Of a stretch of DNA of 64,000 nucleotides, positions 44,025-54,386 are shown piece by piece; position 1 is the first letter of the stretch, and each line of letters starts with the position of its first letter. Made by a program: the position numbers and the translations under genes. Below the pieces are notes generated by a model. It saw nothing but the letters and a program-made list of their open reading frames with translations, was not told the origin of the DNA and made no database searches. Source of the stretch: Costus lasius (lineage: Eukaryota; Streptophyta; Magnoliopsida; Zingiberales; Costaceae); assembly GCA_027563935.2 (NCBI GenBank), contig CM050453.2, positions 61,984,018 to 62,048,017 on the forward strand, read 5' to 3'.

Positions 44025-44929
44025 TGTTGGTGTATATGCCCTAGGACCTAGTTTTGGTCCATCTTTGTACTACTTGACTCTGATATTCATATATATATCT
44101 TTCTGGCATTGCCGTTATCATTGTTTGTCTACACCTGCGATTGTGTATTTACATGATAATGTCCCTGGAGACAGATTGGATCTGTGCTCAAATGATTGTC
44201 CCTAGTCGATGTACCTGAGTGGATATGGGACAGCTCTGGTACTTGTGAAACTAGTATATGGGCTGGTTAGGCACGAAGTGCTAATGCAGACATATGGGTA
44301 TATCAGTGGTGGATATACTAGACCAACCCGCTGTGAGGCTATGACTTGGTGTAATGAGTTATCCTCACAAGTGACAGGAGATGCATTGATCCCTTGACTT
44401 GAGGTCATTGACCATTCTATATGGTTAGGGACTTGCTTTGATACAACCTAACACTTCGCCGTAGTTGGGAGGTAATAACAGTTGTCATTGAGCATGTCAC
44501 GACCCATATGAGAAGGTCAATGGACAGACACAGGATTTGCCCCTTCCAAAGGGAAGTATGATATCCATGGAGCTCCTCTATGGTTCTATGACTGAAAGTG
44601 TATGGCCATACCCAGGTGAGAACCTGATTTAGTCATAACCATGTGATTGGGTAAAAATAAGTGGTGACACACTTGTCCAATCGGATATCAGTTCGGCAAA
44701 GAGACTGTAATGCATCTGTACCTTGTTGCAATGATGGGGATGTCAATGTCGATATCCATTCCGATGACTTGGGTAGCAGCGATGCACTGCTAGGTGCCAC
44801 TCACTGCTTGTGGTGACATTTGGTCAGCACTGCCAACGTCAGACGAACCTACAGGATCGCACACCTTGATACTTGAGTTCACGTATTGATCGGGAAACCT
44901 TATGATCGAGTTATTGGATGACTCGGATC
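44025..44929 (+). repeat. truncated 5' LTR of element E
   Basis: About 905 bp of U3 matching the 3' LTR up to ACTCGGATC, then a jump into leader sequence. The second half of the LTR (TATA box, R, U5, donor), the primer site and the first part of the leader are deleted, so E cannot start its own transcripts normally. Confidence 0.85.
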
Positions 44930-45255
44930 GGGAACCTACAGGGTTTCATGCTGTATCCAGCCCTCGCTAGACATGAAATGCCTGGACTGTCTCAATAAGG
45001 GGAATTTCTTGGAGCAATCGGCCGGCGTGCCCACCTTAGGAAACATGGGTCACTTTGTGCATCTCATCCCACCCTCATGGGACGCAAAGCCCTGTGTGGA
45101 ATGAGGATCTCATCTCACTAGGAAATCTTGGATTTCTTGATTGACTTTGTGAGTTGTCAATTCGATTAAAAATAGTAGGAGCCATGGTCATTTAAAATAA
45201 GTCCAGTTTAAATGACTCGAAGTAGTACTAATCTGCTATTTCTTGGTTGTTGTAG
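44930..45255 (+). other. 3' part of element E leader with splice-acceptor-like end
   Basis: Homologous in layout to the end of family-1 leaders (GCATCTCATC, then GGATCTCATCTCACTA). Ends TACTAAT, a T-rich tract, and TTGTTGTAG directly before AACAATGGC. No gene. Confidence 0.55.
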
Positions 45256-45259
45256 AACA

Positions 45260-46395
45260 ATGGCTATGAACAATAGCAGTTGGTCACTGCGATCTACCTT
45301 GGAAAGGGATAAGTTGGTTGGATCCAAATTACTGGATTGGTATATGAACTTGAGAATCATGCTCAAGCTCGAAAGGAAGCTTTATGTCCTTGAGCGTCCT
45401 TTTCCTGAGCCACTTCCATGCTCGGCCTCAGCGGCTGAGAGGGATGCTTATGATAAGCATCAGGTTGATACTTTGGAGGTTGCTAACCAACATGTCACCT
45501 GAATTTAGAGGGTGATATGAATCGAAGAGTGCCTCTGAGATTATTTTTAATCTAAGGCAGCTCTTTGATGAATTGGTTGAGCTCAATCCTCCTAAAGTTG
45601 ATATTCAGTGTGTTGAGCCGAAAGGCTTGACCAAGGAACTAAAATTAAAGATGGATATGATCAGGAATAATAGGTGCTATTCATGTGGAGGGCCACCTCA
45701 CATGTTGAAGGACATGTTGCAACTTCAGAATGAGGAAAAGAAAGGCAAGGCCTTGTCTTCATGCTCATGTATTTATGTTACCGCAGTCAACCTTTCTACT
45801 CCTATGACATGGGTATTGGATACCGCATGTGGTGCTCATATTTGTACAAATATGCAAAGGCTCAGAAAGGGTAGATCAGTAAGGCCTAGAGAGATTGACC
45901 TACGGATAGGTAACAGGGCACAAGTTGCTGCTGTTGCTGTAGGAGTTTCTCTCCCTGCCTTCTGGACTTCAGTTAAAGCTAGACAATTGCTATTATGTAC
46001 CTTCCCTTACCAAAACATTGTATCCACTCCTTGCTTGGCAAAGAAAGGATTAGGTTTGAAATAAAAGAGAACTTATGTTCTTTTTCTTTTGCAAACATGT
46101 TTTATGGGAAGGGTACTTTGTGCAATGGTCCGCATGTCTTGGACATGGATAGCTCTATTTGTAACATAAATAATAAAAGGACCAAACTGAGTGGTTCAGT
46201 TGGTGCCTTCCTACGACATTGTCGATTAGCCCATATAAACAAGAATCGCATTCGACAACTCCATGCAAATGGGTTGTTAGATTCGAGTTCCTTGGAGGAA
46301 CTTGATACATGTGAGACTAGTTTATTAGGGAAAATGACAAAGGCGCCCTTCACCAAGACTGGTGAAAGGGCAGGAGGTTTATTAGATCTCATACA
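45260..46395 (+). pseudogene. gag-pol of element E, first segment
   Basis: Starts ATG-GCT-ATG-AAC (MAMNNSSW) and aligns with family-1 gag (LRSTLERDKL, LKLERKLYVLE). After VANQHVT the frame is shifted, and a large part of gag is deleted between about 45500 and 45590. The zinc knuckle is degenerate (CYSCGGPPHMLKDM, last Cys lost). Protease (WVLDTACGAHIC) is recognisable. The integrase zinc region (HCRLAHINKNRIRQLH) is cut off at LLDLIH, where G inserted. Strongly decayed. Confidence 0.85.
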
Positions 46396-46573
46396 TGTAA
46401 CATCCCACATTCTTAACCCCAAACAAATGGCTCATTTCATAAAAGAAACAGGATGTTTCATATAAGATCGATCATATGCTAGGTAAAACCGAGTTCAAGA
46501 AAAACACGATCTGAAAAATTTTCGTAATTCATATCATATAAAATCCTTGAAACACAATTCATAAAACTCGAAT

Positions 46574-46617
46574 CTCATAAATCTCATAAATCTCATAAAT
46601 CTCATAAATCTCATAAG
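46574..46617. repeat. short tandem repeat, unit about 9 bp, in G LTR
   Basis: Five units of AATCTCATA. The same array, with the same copy number, is in the other LTR near 54565-54608. Confidence 0.85.
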
Positions 46618-47403
46618 GGTACCTGCCACCACGCAATACTTGCACTAGACATATGCAAGTTACAGTTATATCAAAACCGATTCAAAGGATGTACAACAAG
46701 CCGAATATCAAAACAAAATCACAAAATCGATTTTATAAACCCATACCAAACACCGAAACCAGGCTGAAGCCCGCGGTGACACAAAAATCAAATTCACAAG
46801 ACTGCCATAACTGGCAACACAATTTCACATAGTTCACATGGTTCACATAGTTCATATAAATCATATGGTTTAGCCACAACCGGCCCCAGAAAATTTTAGC
46901 ATAAAAGTTCTTAAGCAGCAAACATAATATCCACGCCAATGCACTCAAGGCATGCGCCCCTGCTCTATGCCTGAAAATAGTGAGGGGTGAGCTACACAGC
47001 CCAGTGAGTAGATAGTCTAAATCGACCATCCATGACATACATTCAAAATATATATATGCAGATTATTATTTTTTTTTTTAAAACATTTAACAGAACATTA
47101 TGTCAACATATAACCAAATAAAGAAACAGAAATCATATAGGCAGTCATATGTACAACTAGCATATAACAAATTCATGTTCACAAACTCAGGTTTTAGAAT
47201 TTTACTCTAACCCCATATATTTTAAACCAACTATACACATAACAACTTAAGTTCACAAACTCAGGTTCTAGAGTTATACTCTAAACCACTATACACACCA
47301 ACACATAATCAACCTAGTTGTCCAGCATATTCAGTAGTGACCAATATGGTCTAACCCGGCTTGGCCAAAGCACTGGGAGCCGCATGCAACACATAAACAT
47401 GGA

Positions 47404-47710
47404 CAGTGAGTGGAATCAAGAGGTGGCCCCCGCCAGGTCACGACGTGGCACTTTGGTCCCTCACCCCATAACACATCAGAGTGACGACATCAAGAGGTGG
47501 CCCCTGTCTGATCAAGACATGGCACTTTGGGTCTTATATCACCCCATCACATAAAGAGTAACGACATCAAGAGGTGGCCCCTGTCTGATCAAGACATGGC
47601 ACTTTGGGTCTTATATTACTCCATCACATAAAAGAGAAATGACATCAAGAGGTGGCCCCTGTCTGACCAAGACATGGCACTTTGGGTCAAATCCCGTTCT
47701 CCCAAAAGGT
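47404..47710. repeat. minisatellite of 77-78 bp units in G LTR
   Basis: Unit starts GACATCAAGAGGTGGCCCC at 47486, 47563 and 47641; a diverged first unit starts near 47404 and the last unit is partial. Repeated in the other LTR at 55478, 55555 and 55633. These are LTR tandem repeats, not a CRISPR array. Confidence 0.9.
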
Positions 47711-49621
47711 TCCTACTGGACAACAGACACATCTTATTTCATATTTCACATAGGTGAACATATTTCACAAAGGTGGACTCCTAAGTGTCAACTAGACTCT
47801 AGGATAGTCATCACAAAAATCACATCGGGCAGGCTGGACATCAACCCCCATCACCATAATCATAATAGGCAGGCTGAACATCAACCTCCTCACATATCAC
47901 AATACAGGGCTGAAATTCAAACCCTTAACATAACACATAAGGACTATCCCCTTGAGTTCATAGTTACACCTAGCCTTAGTCCTAACCATCACATAATCAC
48001 ATAATTTTCCAAATTCACATAACCTATAATTTTTCCAAATTCACATAATCACACATACTGTTCAAAATTCACAAGATCACATATATTGTTAAAAATTCAC
48101 ATGACCCACAAATCACATAATAAATACATAATATTTCATATTCGAATATCACATGATATAGTGTAGTCCTTAGATTTCATGCTGATAAGTTTAATCAAAT
48201 TTTGCTATATTATCACTCAAGTTTTCTCAAACAATTTCTCAATAATTCAGTTAACAAGCATCCATAAAAATTAACATAAAACCAAAACATGAGATCATAC
48301 AAACTATCCATAAAATTAGCAAAACTAAAACATGTATTCACATAAATTACTTTACAAATTACCACATGTAACATATTAACTACAAATACCAAGATTCGGT
48401 TTTCATAGACCATTATCAAGGTCATCAAGGTTTCGGTTTTCATGTTAATTACAAACATCAATTTCGGTTTTCATAAACAATTATCAAGAACATCAAGATT
48501 TCGGTTTTCATGTTAACTACAAACATCAATTTCGGTTTAACCATAATTAACAAGAACTTCATACCCAAAATTCAATGATTTAAGGCTACCAAAATTCCTA
48601 TAAAATACCTTAAATTTCATGTTATCAACTTTCGGATTTCATAAGGAAAATCATCAAAATTTCGGATTATCATGAGTAATTATCAAAGATTCGGTTCCCA
48701 TGAAGAACATCTTGAATTTGGTTTACATGAAAAATACATCTTGAGTTTCGGTTTTAACATGATAAAAATTCCAATAATTCAATTGTATCAATTCACAAAC
48801 GCAACCAAACTAATAGATCAAATAAGACATTCCACTCACCTCCTAAACCGAAAATACCAAGGTGAAAACTTCCACAAGAATTCGTCTAAGACCTTGGAAT
48901 GCTCCTAGGAAGACGCCAACAATTGACAAGGAACACCTCCAACACCAAGATGCCGGCCAAAGGAAGAAAAGGAAGAGGAAGAAGAAATTTTCGCCTCCAA
49001 GAATCGCCCACTCCTCCTTAGCCGTCGCCCAAGTTTTCTTCAAGCCAAAAAAATCGCCAAAGTCTCCACCCTAACCGAAATTACCCACTTAAGTTTCGGT
49101 TTTTAATGTTTAACCCTCTAACCAATTAATTCAAAAGGGTCTAACCCATTAACCCAATAATCCCTTAGTTTAAGTGAAAGTCCAATAAGAGTTAAACCAA
49201 TATCCAATAAGTTAGTTAACTAATTAATTTAACATCCACTAACCCTTCACTTAACGAAATCCATTAAGGATTTAATTAACATCCAATAAGGATTTAATTA
49301 ACCAATAAGATCTAATTAATTAACCAATAATTTCAAATTAATTAACTTACAACTTACAACCCATAAATCCTAATTAATTTATCATGAACAACTAATAATA
49401 ATTTATCATAAATTAACAGCCAATAATCAAACAAATAACCTCTAATTAATTTACAATAAATTAAAAACCAAAAAAATCTCTAGTTAATTAACTATACTTT
49501 ATCAACCACAAATCTCTGGTTAATTAACTATTAACAACCAATACATAGAAAATATCACAATCAATAATTTTATTTAAATCAAAATAATGCTTACCAGGAC
49601 TTAAGATCCTTGGATCTTACA

Positions 49622-49634
49622 TTCCTCCCTCCTT
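49622..49634 (-). promoter_or_regulatory. polypurine tract of element G
   Basis: AAGGAGGGAGGAA on the minus strand, adjoining the 3' LTR. Confidence 0.9.
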
Positions 49635-49650
49635 ATAAAGCTTTAGTCCT

Positions 49651-52600
49651 CTAAAGCTCAGCATCCATATCATCAAAGAGGTAAGCATAACTTTTCCTCA
49701 TATCAGCTTCAGTTTCCCATGTCGCTTCTTCAACTGATTGATTTCCCCAGATAACCTTTACCAAAGGTATAGTCTTGTTCCTCAGAACTTTATCCTTTCT
49801 ATCCACAATCCGGAGAGGTCTTTCCTCAAAAGTCAAGTCACTCTGAATCTGATGGGGTTCCAACTCCAACACATGAGATGGATCAGGATGATATTTCCTC
49901 AAAGTAGAGACATGGAAAACATTATGCACATGATCCATAGCAGGAGGTAAAGCTAATCGGTAAGCCACTGGACCAACTCTCTCAATAATATCAAAAGGGC
50001 CTACAAACCTAGGGCTCAACTTGCCCTTTTTGCCAAACCTCATAACACCCTTTGTAGGTGACACCTTCAAGAACACATGATCCCCTACCATAAACTCCAA
50101 GGAACGACGACGGTCATCAGCATAACTCTTCTGTCTGTCCCGAGCAATTTTCAGCTTATCCTGGATCTCTCTGACTTTATCAGTAGTCTCTTGAACTGCA
50201 TCGGATCTCAAAATCATCCTGTCACCAGTTTCTTCCCAACACAAGGGAGTCCTACACCTTCTCCCATACAAAGCCTCATAAGGAGCCATCTGAATACTAG
50301 AGTGGAAACTGTTATTATAAGTGAACTCTATCAAAGATAGATCCCGGTTCCACTCAGAACTCCAATCAACCACATAGGCTCTCAACAAATCTTCTAGAGT
50401 CTGTATAGTACGCTCTGTCTGGCCATCAGACTGAGGATGGTATGCTGTACTAAAACTCAACTTAGTACCCAAACCCTCCTGTAAACTCCTCCAAAATCTG
50501 GACAGAAATCGAGAGTCCCTATCAGACACGATATCAACAGGCACTCCATGCAGTCTGACTATCTCATCAATATATAATCTAGCCAGTCTCTCTAAAGAAT
50601 AAGTCATTTTAATCGGAAGAAAATGGGCTGATTTAGTAAGTCTATCAACAATCACCCAAATAGCATCATGACCCAATCTGGTTCTGGGCAAACCACACAC
50701 AAAATCCATACTGATGCATTCCCACTTCCACTCAGGAATAGGAAGAGACTGCAACAAACCCCCAGGCTTCTGGTGTTCGGCCTTTATAGTCTGACAGGTC
50801 AAACACCTAGAGACAAAATCAAGCACTTCTTTCTTCATACCCGGCCACCAAAAACTTTTCTTGAGGTCTTGATACATCTTAGTCACGCCAGGATGTAGAG
50901 AATATTTGGAGTTATGGCTGTCCTCCAATATTTCGTTCCTCAAGCTCGGTTCCTCCGGGACACATACCCTTCCACGAAACCGAAGAATACCATCATCAGA
51001 CAGGCTAAAATCCTGAACCGCGCCATCAACCAGACTATCCCTGATCTGAACTAATCTCGGATCCACAGACTGCTGACCTCTGATCTTCTGCAACAAAGCA
51101 GACTGTACTCTGAGAAAAGCCACATAACCCGACTGAACTCTAGGAGTAACACTGATCCTGAGATCGCTGAACTCCTGCAGTAACCGCCACTCACTGACTC
51201 GTAAAGCAGCTACTGAAGTAACTGGATGTCTGCTCAGAGCATCCGCCACTACATTGGCCTTTCCAGCCTGATACTGAATAGAGAAGTCATAGTCTTTGAT
51301 CAACTCCATCCATCTCCTCTGTCTCATGTTCAAGTCCTTCTGAGTGAAGATATACTTGAGACTTTGGTGATCAGTGAATAGATCAAACTCTTGACCCAAC
51401 AAATAGTGACGCCATATCTTCAAAGCAAAGACTACGGCCGCCAACTCTAAATCATGAGTAGGATAGTTCAGTTCATACTCCTTCAGTTGTCTCGAAGCAT
51501 AGGCTACTACAGAACCCTTCTGCATCAAGACACAACCCAACCCTTTGCCAGAAGCATCTGTATAAACAGTAAACCTTTCCCCATCACTAGGTATAATGAG
51601 GATCGGTGTACTAGTCAATCTCCTTTTCAGCTCTTGAAAACTCTCTTCACACTTATCATCCCAAATAAACTTAGCCTCCTTTCTGGTTAATTTAGTTAAA
51701 GGACCCGCCAGCTTGGAGAACCCCTCAACAAATCTCCGGTAGTAACCTGCTAAACCCAGGAAACTCCTGATCTCAGTAGCACTAGTCGGTCTTCCCCAAT
51801 TAAGGATAGCTTGCACTTTAACTGGATCCACAGACACCCCCTGACCAGAAATCACATGTCCCAGAAAACTGATCTTTTCCAGCCAGAATTCACACTTACT
51901 AGCCTTGGCATACAACCGATTCTTCCTCAGAACCTCCAGCACTCTGCGCAAGTCACTGACATGATCTGAAGTAGTCTGAGAGTATACCAAAATATCGTCT
52001 ATGAAGACTACCACACAAGAATCAAGCAGCTCATGGAATACCCTGTTCATCAAATCCATGAAAACAGCAGGTGCATTTGTCAGTCCAAAAGGCATAACCA
52101 AGAATTCGAAATGCCCATACCTGGTCCTGAAAGCAGTCTTAAATATATCCTCATCCTTGACTCTAAGCTGATAATACCCTGATCTCAGATCAATCTTAGA
52201 GAACACTGTAGCTCCCTGTAACTGATCAAATAGATCATCAATTCTGGGAAGAGGATACTTATTCTTGATAGTCACTTGGTTCAATTGCCTGTAGTCTATA
52301 CACATCCTCAGGGTTCCATCTTTCTTCTTTACAAATAGCACTGGCGCTCCCCAAGGTGAAGCACTAGGCCGAATATACCCTTTCTCTAACAATTCCTCCA
52401 GTTGTTTCTTAAGCTCGGCCAACTCTGAAGTAGCCATACGATAAGGAGCTCTGGAGATAGGTGCCGTACCTGGCGCCAACTCAATGCCAAACTCCACTTC
52501 TCTAATCGGTGGCAAACCTGAAAATTCTTCAGAGAACACATCAGGAAATTCTTTCACCACCGCCATCTGAGTCAAATCAGAAGTAGAATCATCCTGCACC

Positions 52601-53316
52601 TTAACATGCGCAAGATAACCCTTGCATCCACTAGCCAGTAATTTCCTGGCCTGCAGGAAAGATATTACATGCGGTCCTTGGTCTGACACTAGACCTCTCA
52701 CAAACAGTCGATTCCCATCTAACAAATTCAAAGTGATTACTTTCTCAAAGCAATCCACAGAGGCATGATGGGAAGACAACCAATCCATTCCTAAGATGAT
52801 ATCATAATCTTGCATGTCTAAGAGGATTAGATCTACCAGAAACTCATAACCCTCTACATGTACTACACAGTCAGCACAAACAATATCTGTAGATAACGAT
52901 TTTCCTAAGGGAGTACTCACAGACACAGCATAATTCATCACCTTAGGTAACACAGGTAAACATGCAGCAAACTTAACAGATACAAAAGACAGATTTGCAC
53001 CAGGATCAAATAGAATGCGAGCTAACTGATCAAATACAAATAAAGTACCTTCCACAACGGATCGGGAAGCTTGTGTATCCTTCTCAGCCACAGCATAAAC
53101 TCGTGTCTGGACTGTAGGCTTATCTGCGCCTCTAGGCTGTATCTCAGGTTCTTTGCAGTCCTTAGCCATGTGCCCTGGTTTCTTACACCTGAAGCATATA
53201 CCATTCTTCCTATGGCAGTCTTTCACTAGATGTCCCCTGAGCCCACAATGACTACAAGTGATACCGTTTCTTGCATCCCTGGCATCGCTGAACTGCTGCG
53301 GTGCATCCCTGGACTG
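49651..53316 (-). CDS. gypsy pol polyprotein with chromodomain, element G
   Basis: Open from just after the amber codon (53317-53319) to the stop at 49651. The first ATG in it is at 53226 (1191 residues). It starts with two zinc knuckles: one upstream of that ATG ([14 protein letters not shown]), then [14 protein letters not shown] at residues 11-24. Protease Asp74 ([10 protein letters not shown]). RT 290-460 with FIDD at 408-411. RNase H with YTDAS near 555-559. Integrase at about 760-930 ([35 protein letters not shown]). A C-terminal chromodomain-like segment ([20 protein letters not shown]) near 1150-1180 is the mark of Tekay/Del chromoviruses, thought to bind heterochromatin. No frameshift seen. 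RT precedes integrase, as in gypsy. Confidence 0.94.
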   Translation of the reverse strand, partial: QSRDAPQQFSDARDARNGITCSHCGLRGHLVKDCHRKNGICFRCKKPGHMAKDCKEPEIQPRGADKPTVQTRVYAVAEKDTQASRSVVEGTLFVFDQLARILFDPGANLSFVSVKFAACLPVLPKVMNYAVSVSTPLGKSLSTDIVCADCVVHVEGYEFLVDLILLDMQDYDIILGMDWLSSHHASVDCFEKVITLNLLDGNRLFVRGLVSDQGPHVISFLQARKLLASGCKGYLAHVKVQDDSTSDLTQMAVVKEFPDVFSEEFSGLPPIREVEFGIELAPGTAPISRAPYRMATSELAELKKQLEELLEKGYIRPSASPWGAPVLFVKKKDGTLRMCIDYRQLNQVTIKNKYPLPRIDDLFDQLQGATVFSKIDLRSGYYQLRVKDEDIFKTAFRTRYGHFEFLVMPFGLTNAPAVFMDLMNRVFHELLDSCVVVFIDDILVYSQTTSDHVSDLRRVLEVLRKNRLYAKASKCEFWLEKISFLGHVISGQGVSVDPVKVQAILNWGRPTSATEIRSFLGLAGYYRRFVEGFSKLAGPLTKLTRKEAKFIWDDKCEESFQELKRRLTSTPILIIPSDGERFTVYTDASGKGLGCVLMQKGSVVAYASRQLKEYELNYPTHDLELAAVVFALKIWRHYLLGQEFDLFTDHQSLKYIFTQKDLNMRQRRWMELIKDYDFSIQYQAGKANVVADALSRHPVTSVAALRVSEWRLLQEFSDLRISVTPRVQSGYVAFLRVQSALLQKIRGQQSVDPRLVQIRDSLVDGAVQDFSLSDDGILRFRGRVCVPEEPSLRNEILEDSHNSKYSLHPGVTKMYQDLKKSFWWPGMKKEVLDFVSRCLTCQTIKAEHQKPGGLLQSLPIPEWKWECISMDFVCGLPRTRLGHDAIWVIVDRLTKSAHFLPIKMTYSLERLARLYIDEIVRLHGVPVDIVSDRDSRFLSRFWRSLQEGLGTKLSFSTAYHPQSDGQTERTIQTLEDLLRAYVVDWSSEWNRDLSLIEFTYNNSFHSSIQMAPYEALYGRRCRTPLCWEETGDRMILRSDAVQETTDKVREIQDKLKIARDRQKSYADDRRRSLEFMVGDHVFLKVSPTKGVMRFGKKGKLSPRFVGPFDIIERVGPVAYRLALPPAMDHVHNVFHVSTLRKYHPDPSHVLELEPHQIQSDLTFEERPLRIVDRKDKVLRNKTIPLVKVIWGNQSVEEATWETEADMRKSYAYLFDDMDAEL

Positions 53317-54243
53317 CTACGGTGCCTTGTAGGAGTAAGGCTTATACCTGCTCTTCTTATAATCTTTATGCCTAGGGTATTTCTTACCCTTGCCGCCACT
53401 GCCATGCTGAGGAACCGCCGCCTCAGCTGCAGGAACTACTGTCACGGCAACATGAGATCTCCTCTCAGATATATACCTCTCAATGGTGCGCGCTCGCCCA
53501 ACAGTTTCAACATAGGTCTCCAAGTGTTGAGCACCAACCTGCTCTCTAATGTCCCATCTGAGACCTCTGAGAAACTTAGTAGCTCTCCTCTTTTCAGTGT
53601 TTATCAGATGAGGAGCATACTTTCCCAATTTCGTGAATTGTAGCTCATACTGGTCCACTGTCATATCACCCTGCTCCAGGTGAATAAATTCCACCTCTCG
53701 GTCCTCAACCAAGCTATCTGGGAAGTACTTCTCGTTGAATCGAGACAAGAAGTAAGGCCAATCTACAGTCTCATGTCTTTCTTCGGCAAGTCTCACCACG
53801 CCTTTCCACCACTCATCTGCGTCAGCACGCATCATATAGGTGGCCAGACATAACTTATCCTCGTCCGAGCAACGCATAACTTGGAAAATCTTTTCCAAGC
53901 ACAACTGCCAGTTCTCTGCATTACTGGTTTCTGAGCCCCCATAAAAAGAGCTGGGACCCAGTTTCTGGAATTCACTCACAAGTGAAGCATAGCGCCTGTG
54001 AGCGCCCTCCTGAGAGTCATCCCCCACTGCCCGAGTAGTAGTCTGGGGTCTCTCTTGAGTCAGCTGCTGCAAAAGCTGCTGTTGTGCTTCTTGGTGCTGA
54101 GTCTGCTGCTGCTGCAGCATCTGAGCTTGCCTTTCTATCATAGCACCTTGTTGCTGAACCATGCCAGTCAGAGCCTCAATAGTTCTCGTGAGGTTCGGGG
54201 TCTGCTCGCCCTCATCACTAGCATTTCCTCTGGTTCGCACCAT
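53317..54243 (-). CDS. gypsy gag protein, element G
   Basis: 308 residues starting MVRTRGNASDEGEQ. Residues 30-75 form a Gln-rich, probably coiled-coil stretch. Residues 95-230 hold the retrotransposon gag (capsid) domain with ADEWWKGVVRLAEE and FNEKYFPDSLVEDREVEF. The C-terminus is basic (KGKKYPRHKDYKKS). It ends at TAG (53319-53317), but the same frame stays open beyond it through the zinc knuckles into pol. Most relatives have a single gag-pol frame, so the amber is either a point mutation or a readthrough codon. Confidence 0.93.
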   Translation of the reverse strand: MVRTRGNASDEGEQTPNLTRTIEALTGMVQQQGAMIERQAQMLQQQQTQHQEAQQQLLQQLTQERPQTTTRAVGDDSQEGAHRRYASLVSEFQKLGPSSFYGGSETSNAENWQLCLEKIFQVMRCSDEDKLCLATYMMRADADEWWKGVVRLAEERHETVDWPYFLSRFNEKYFPDSLVEDREVEFIHLEQGDMTVDQYELQFTKLGKYAPHLINTEKRRATKFLRGLRWDIREQVGAQHLETYVETVGRARTIERYISERRSHVAVTVVPAAEAAVPQHGSGGKGKKYPRHKDYKKSRYKPYSYKAP

Positions 54244-54371
54244 CTTAAATGCCTACACACGCATATCATAGTCACACACATATCATAGTCAGGAAAACAA
54301 TCATAAACCTAACAGGTGTCTAGCAATACACAAACATGTTTTCCCCCAAACTAAGTTTTAGCTAGCCAACT

Positions 54372-54383
54372 GCTCTGATACCA
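54372..54383 (-). promoter_or_regulatory. primer binding site, element G
   Basis: TGGTATCAGAGC on the minus strand, three bases from the 5' LTR; exact initiator Met-tRNA complement. Confidence 0.93.
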
Positions 54384-54386
54384 TTC

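Larger units (their letters stand above)
46396..49621 (-). repeat. 3' LTR of element G
   Basis: 3226 bp; on the minus strand TGTAAGATCCAAGG..GGGATGTTACA. Long, AT-rich and non-coding, with an internal 77-bp minisatellite and an ATCTCATAA array. Confidence 0.96.

Noticed and set aside
46733..47038. ORFs duplicated at 46733-47038 and 54724-55029, 47639-48004 and 55631-55996, and others
   Set aside because: They are LTR sequence of gypsy element G, duplicated with the LTR. Composition is low-complexity and no protein features are seen.
47486..47710. Regularly spaced repeats resembling a CRISPR array
   Set aside because: Units are contiguous tandem copies without variable spacers, inside a plant LTR.
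54243..54386. An envelope-like or extra ORF in element G
   Set aside because: The space between PBS and gag is only about 130 bp, and between pol and PPT about 16 bp. There is no room for a third gene.
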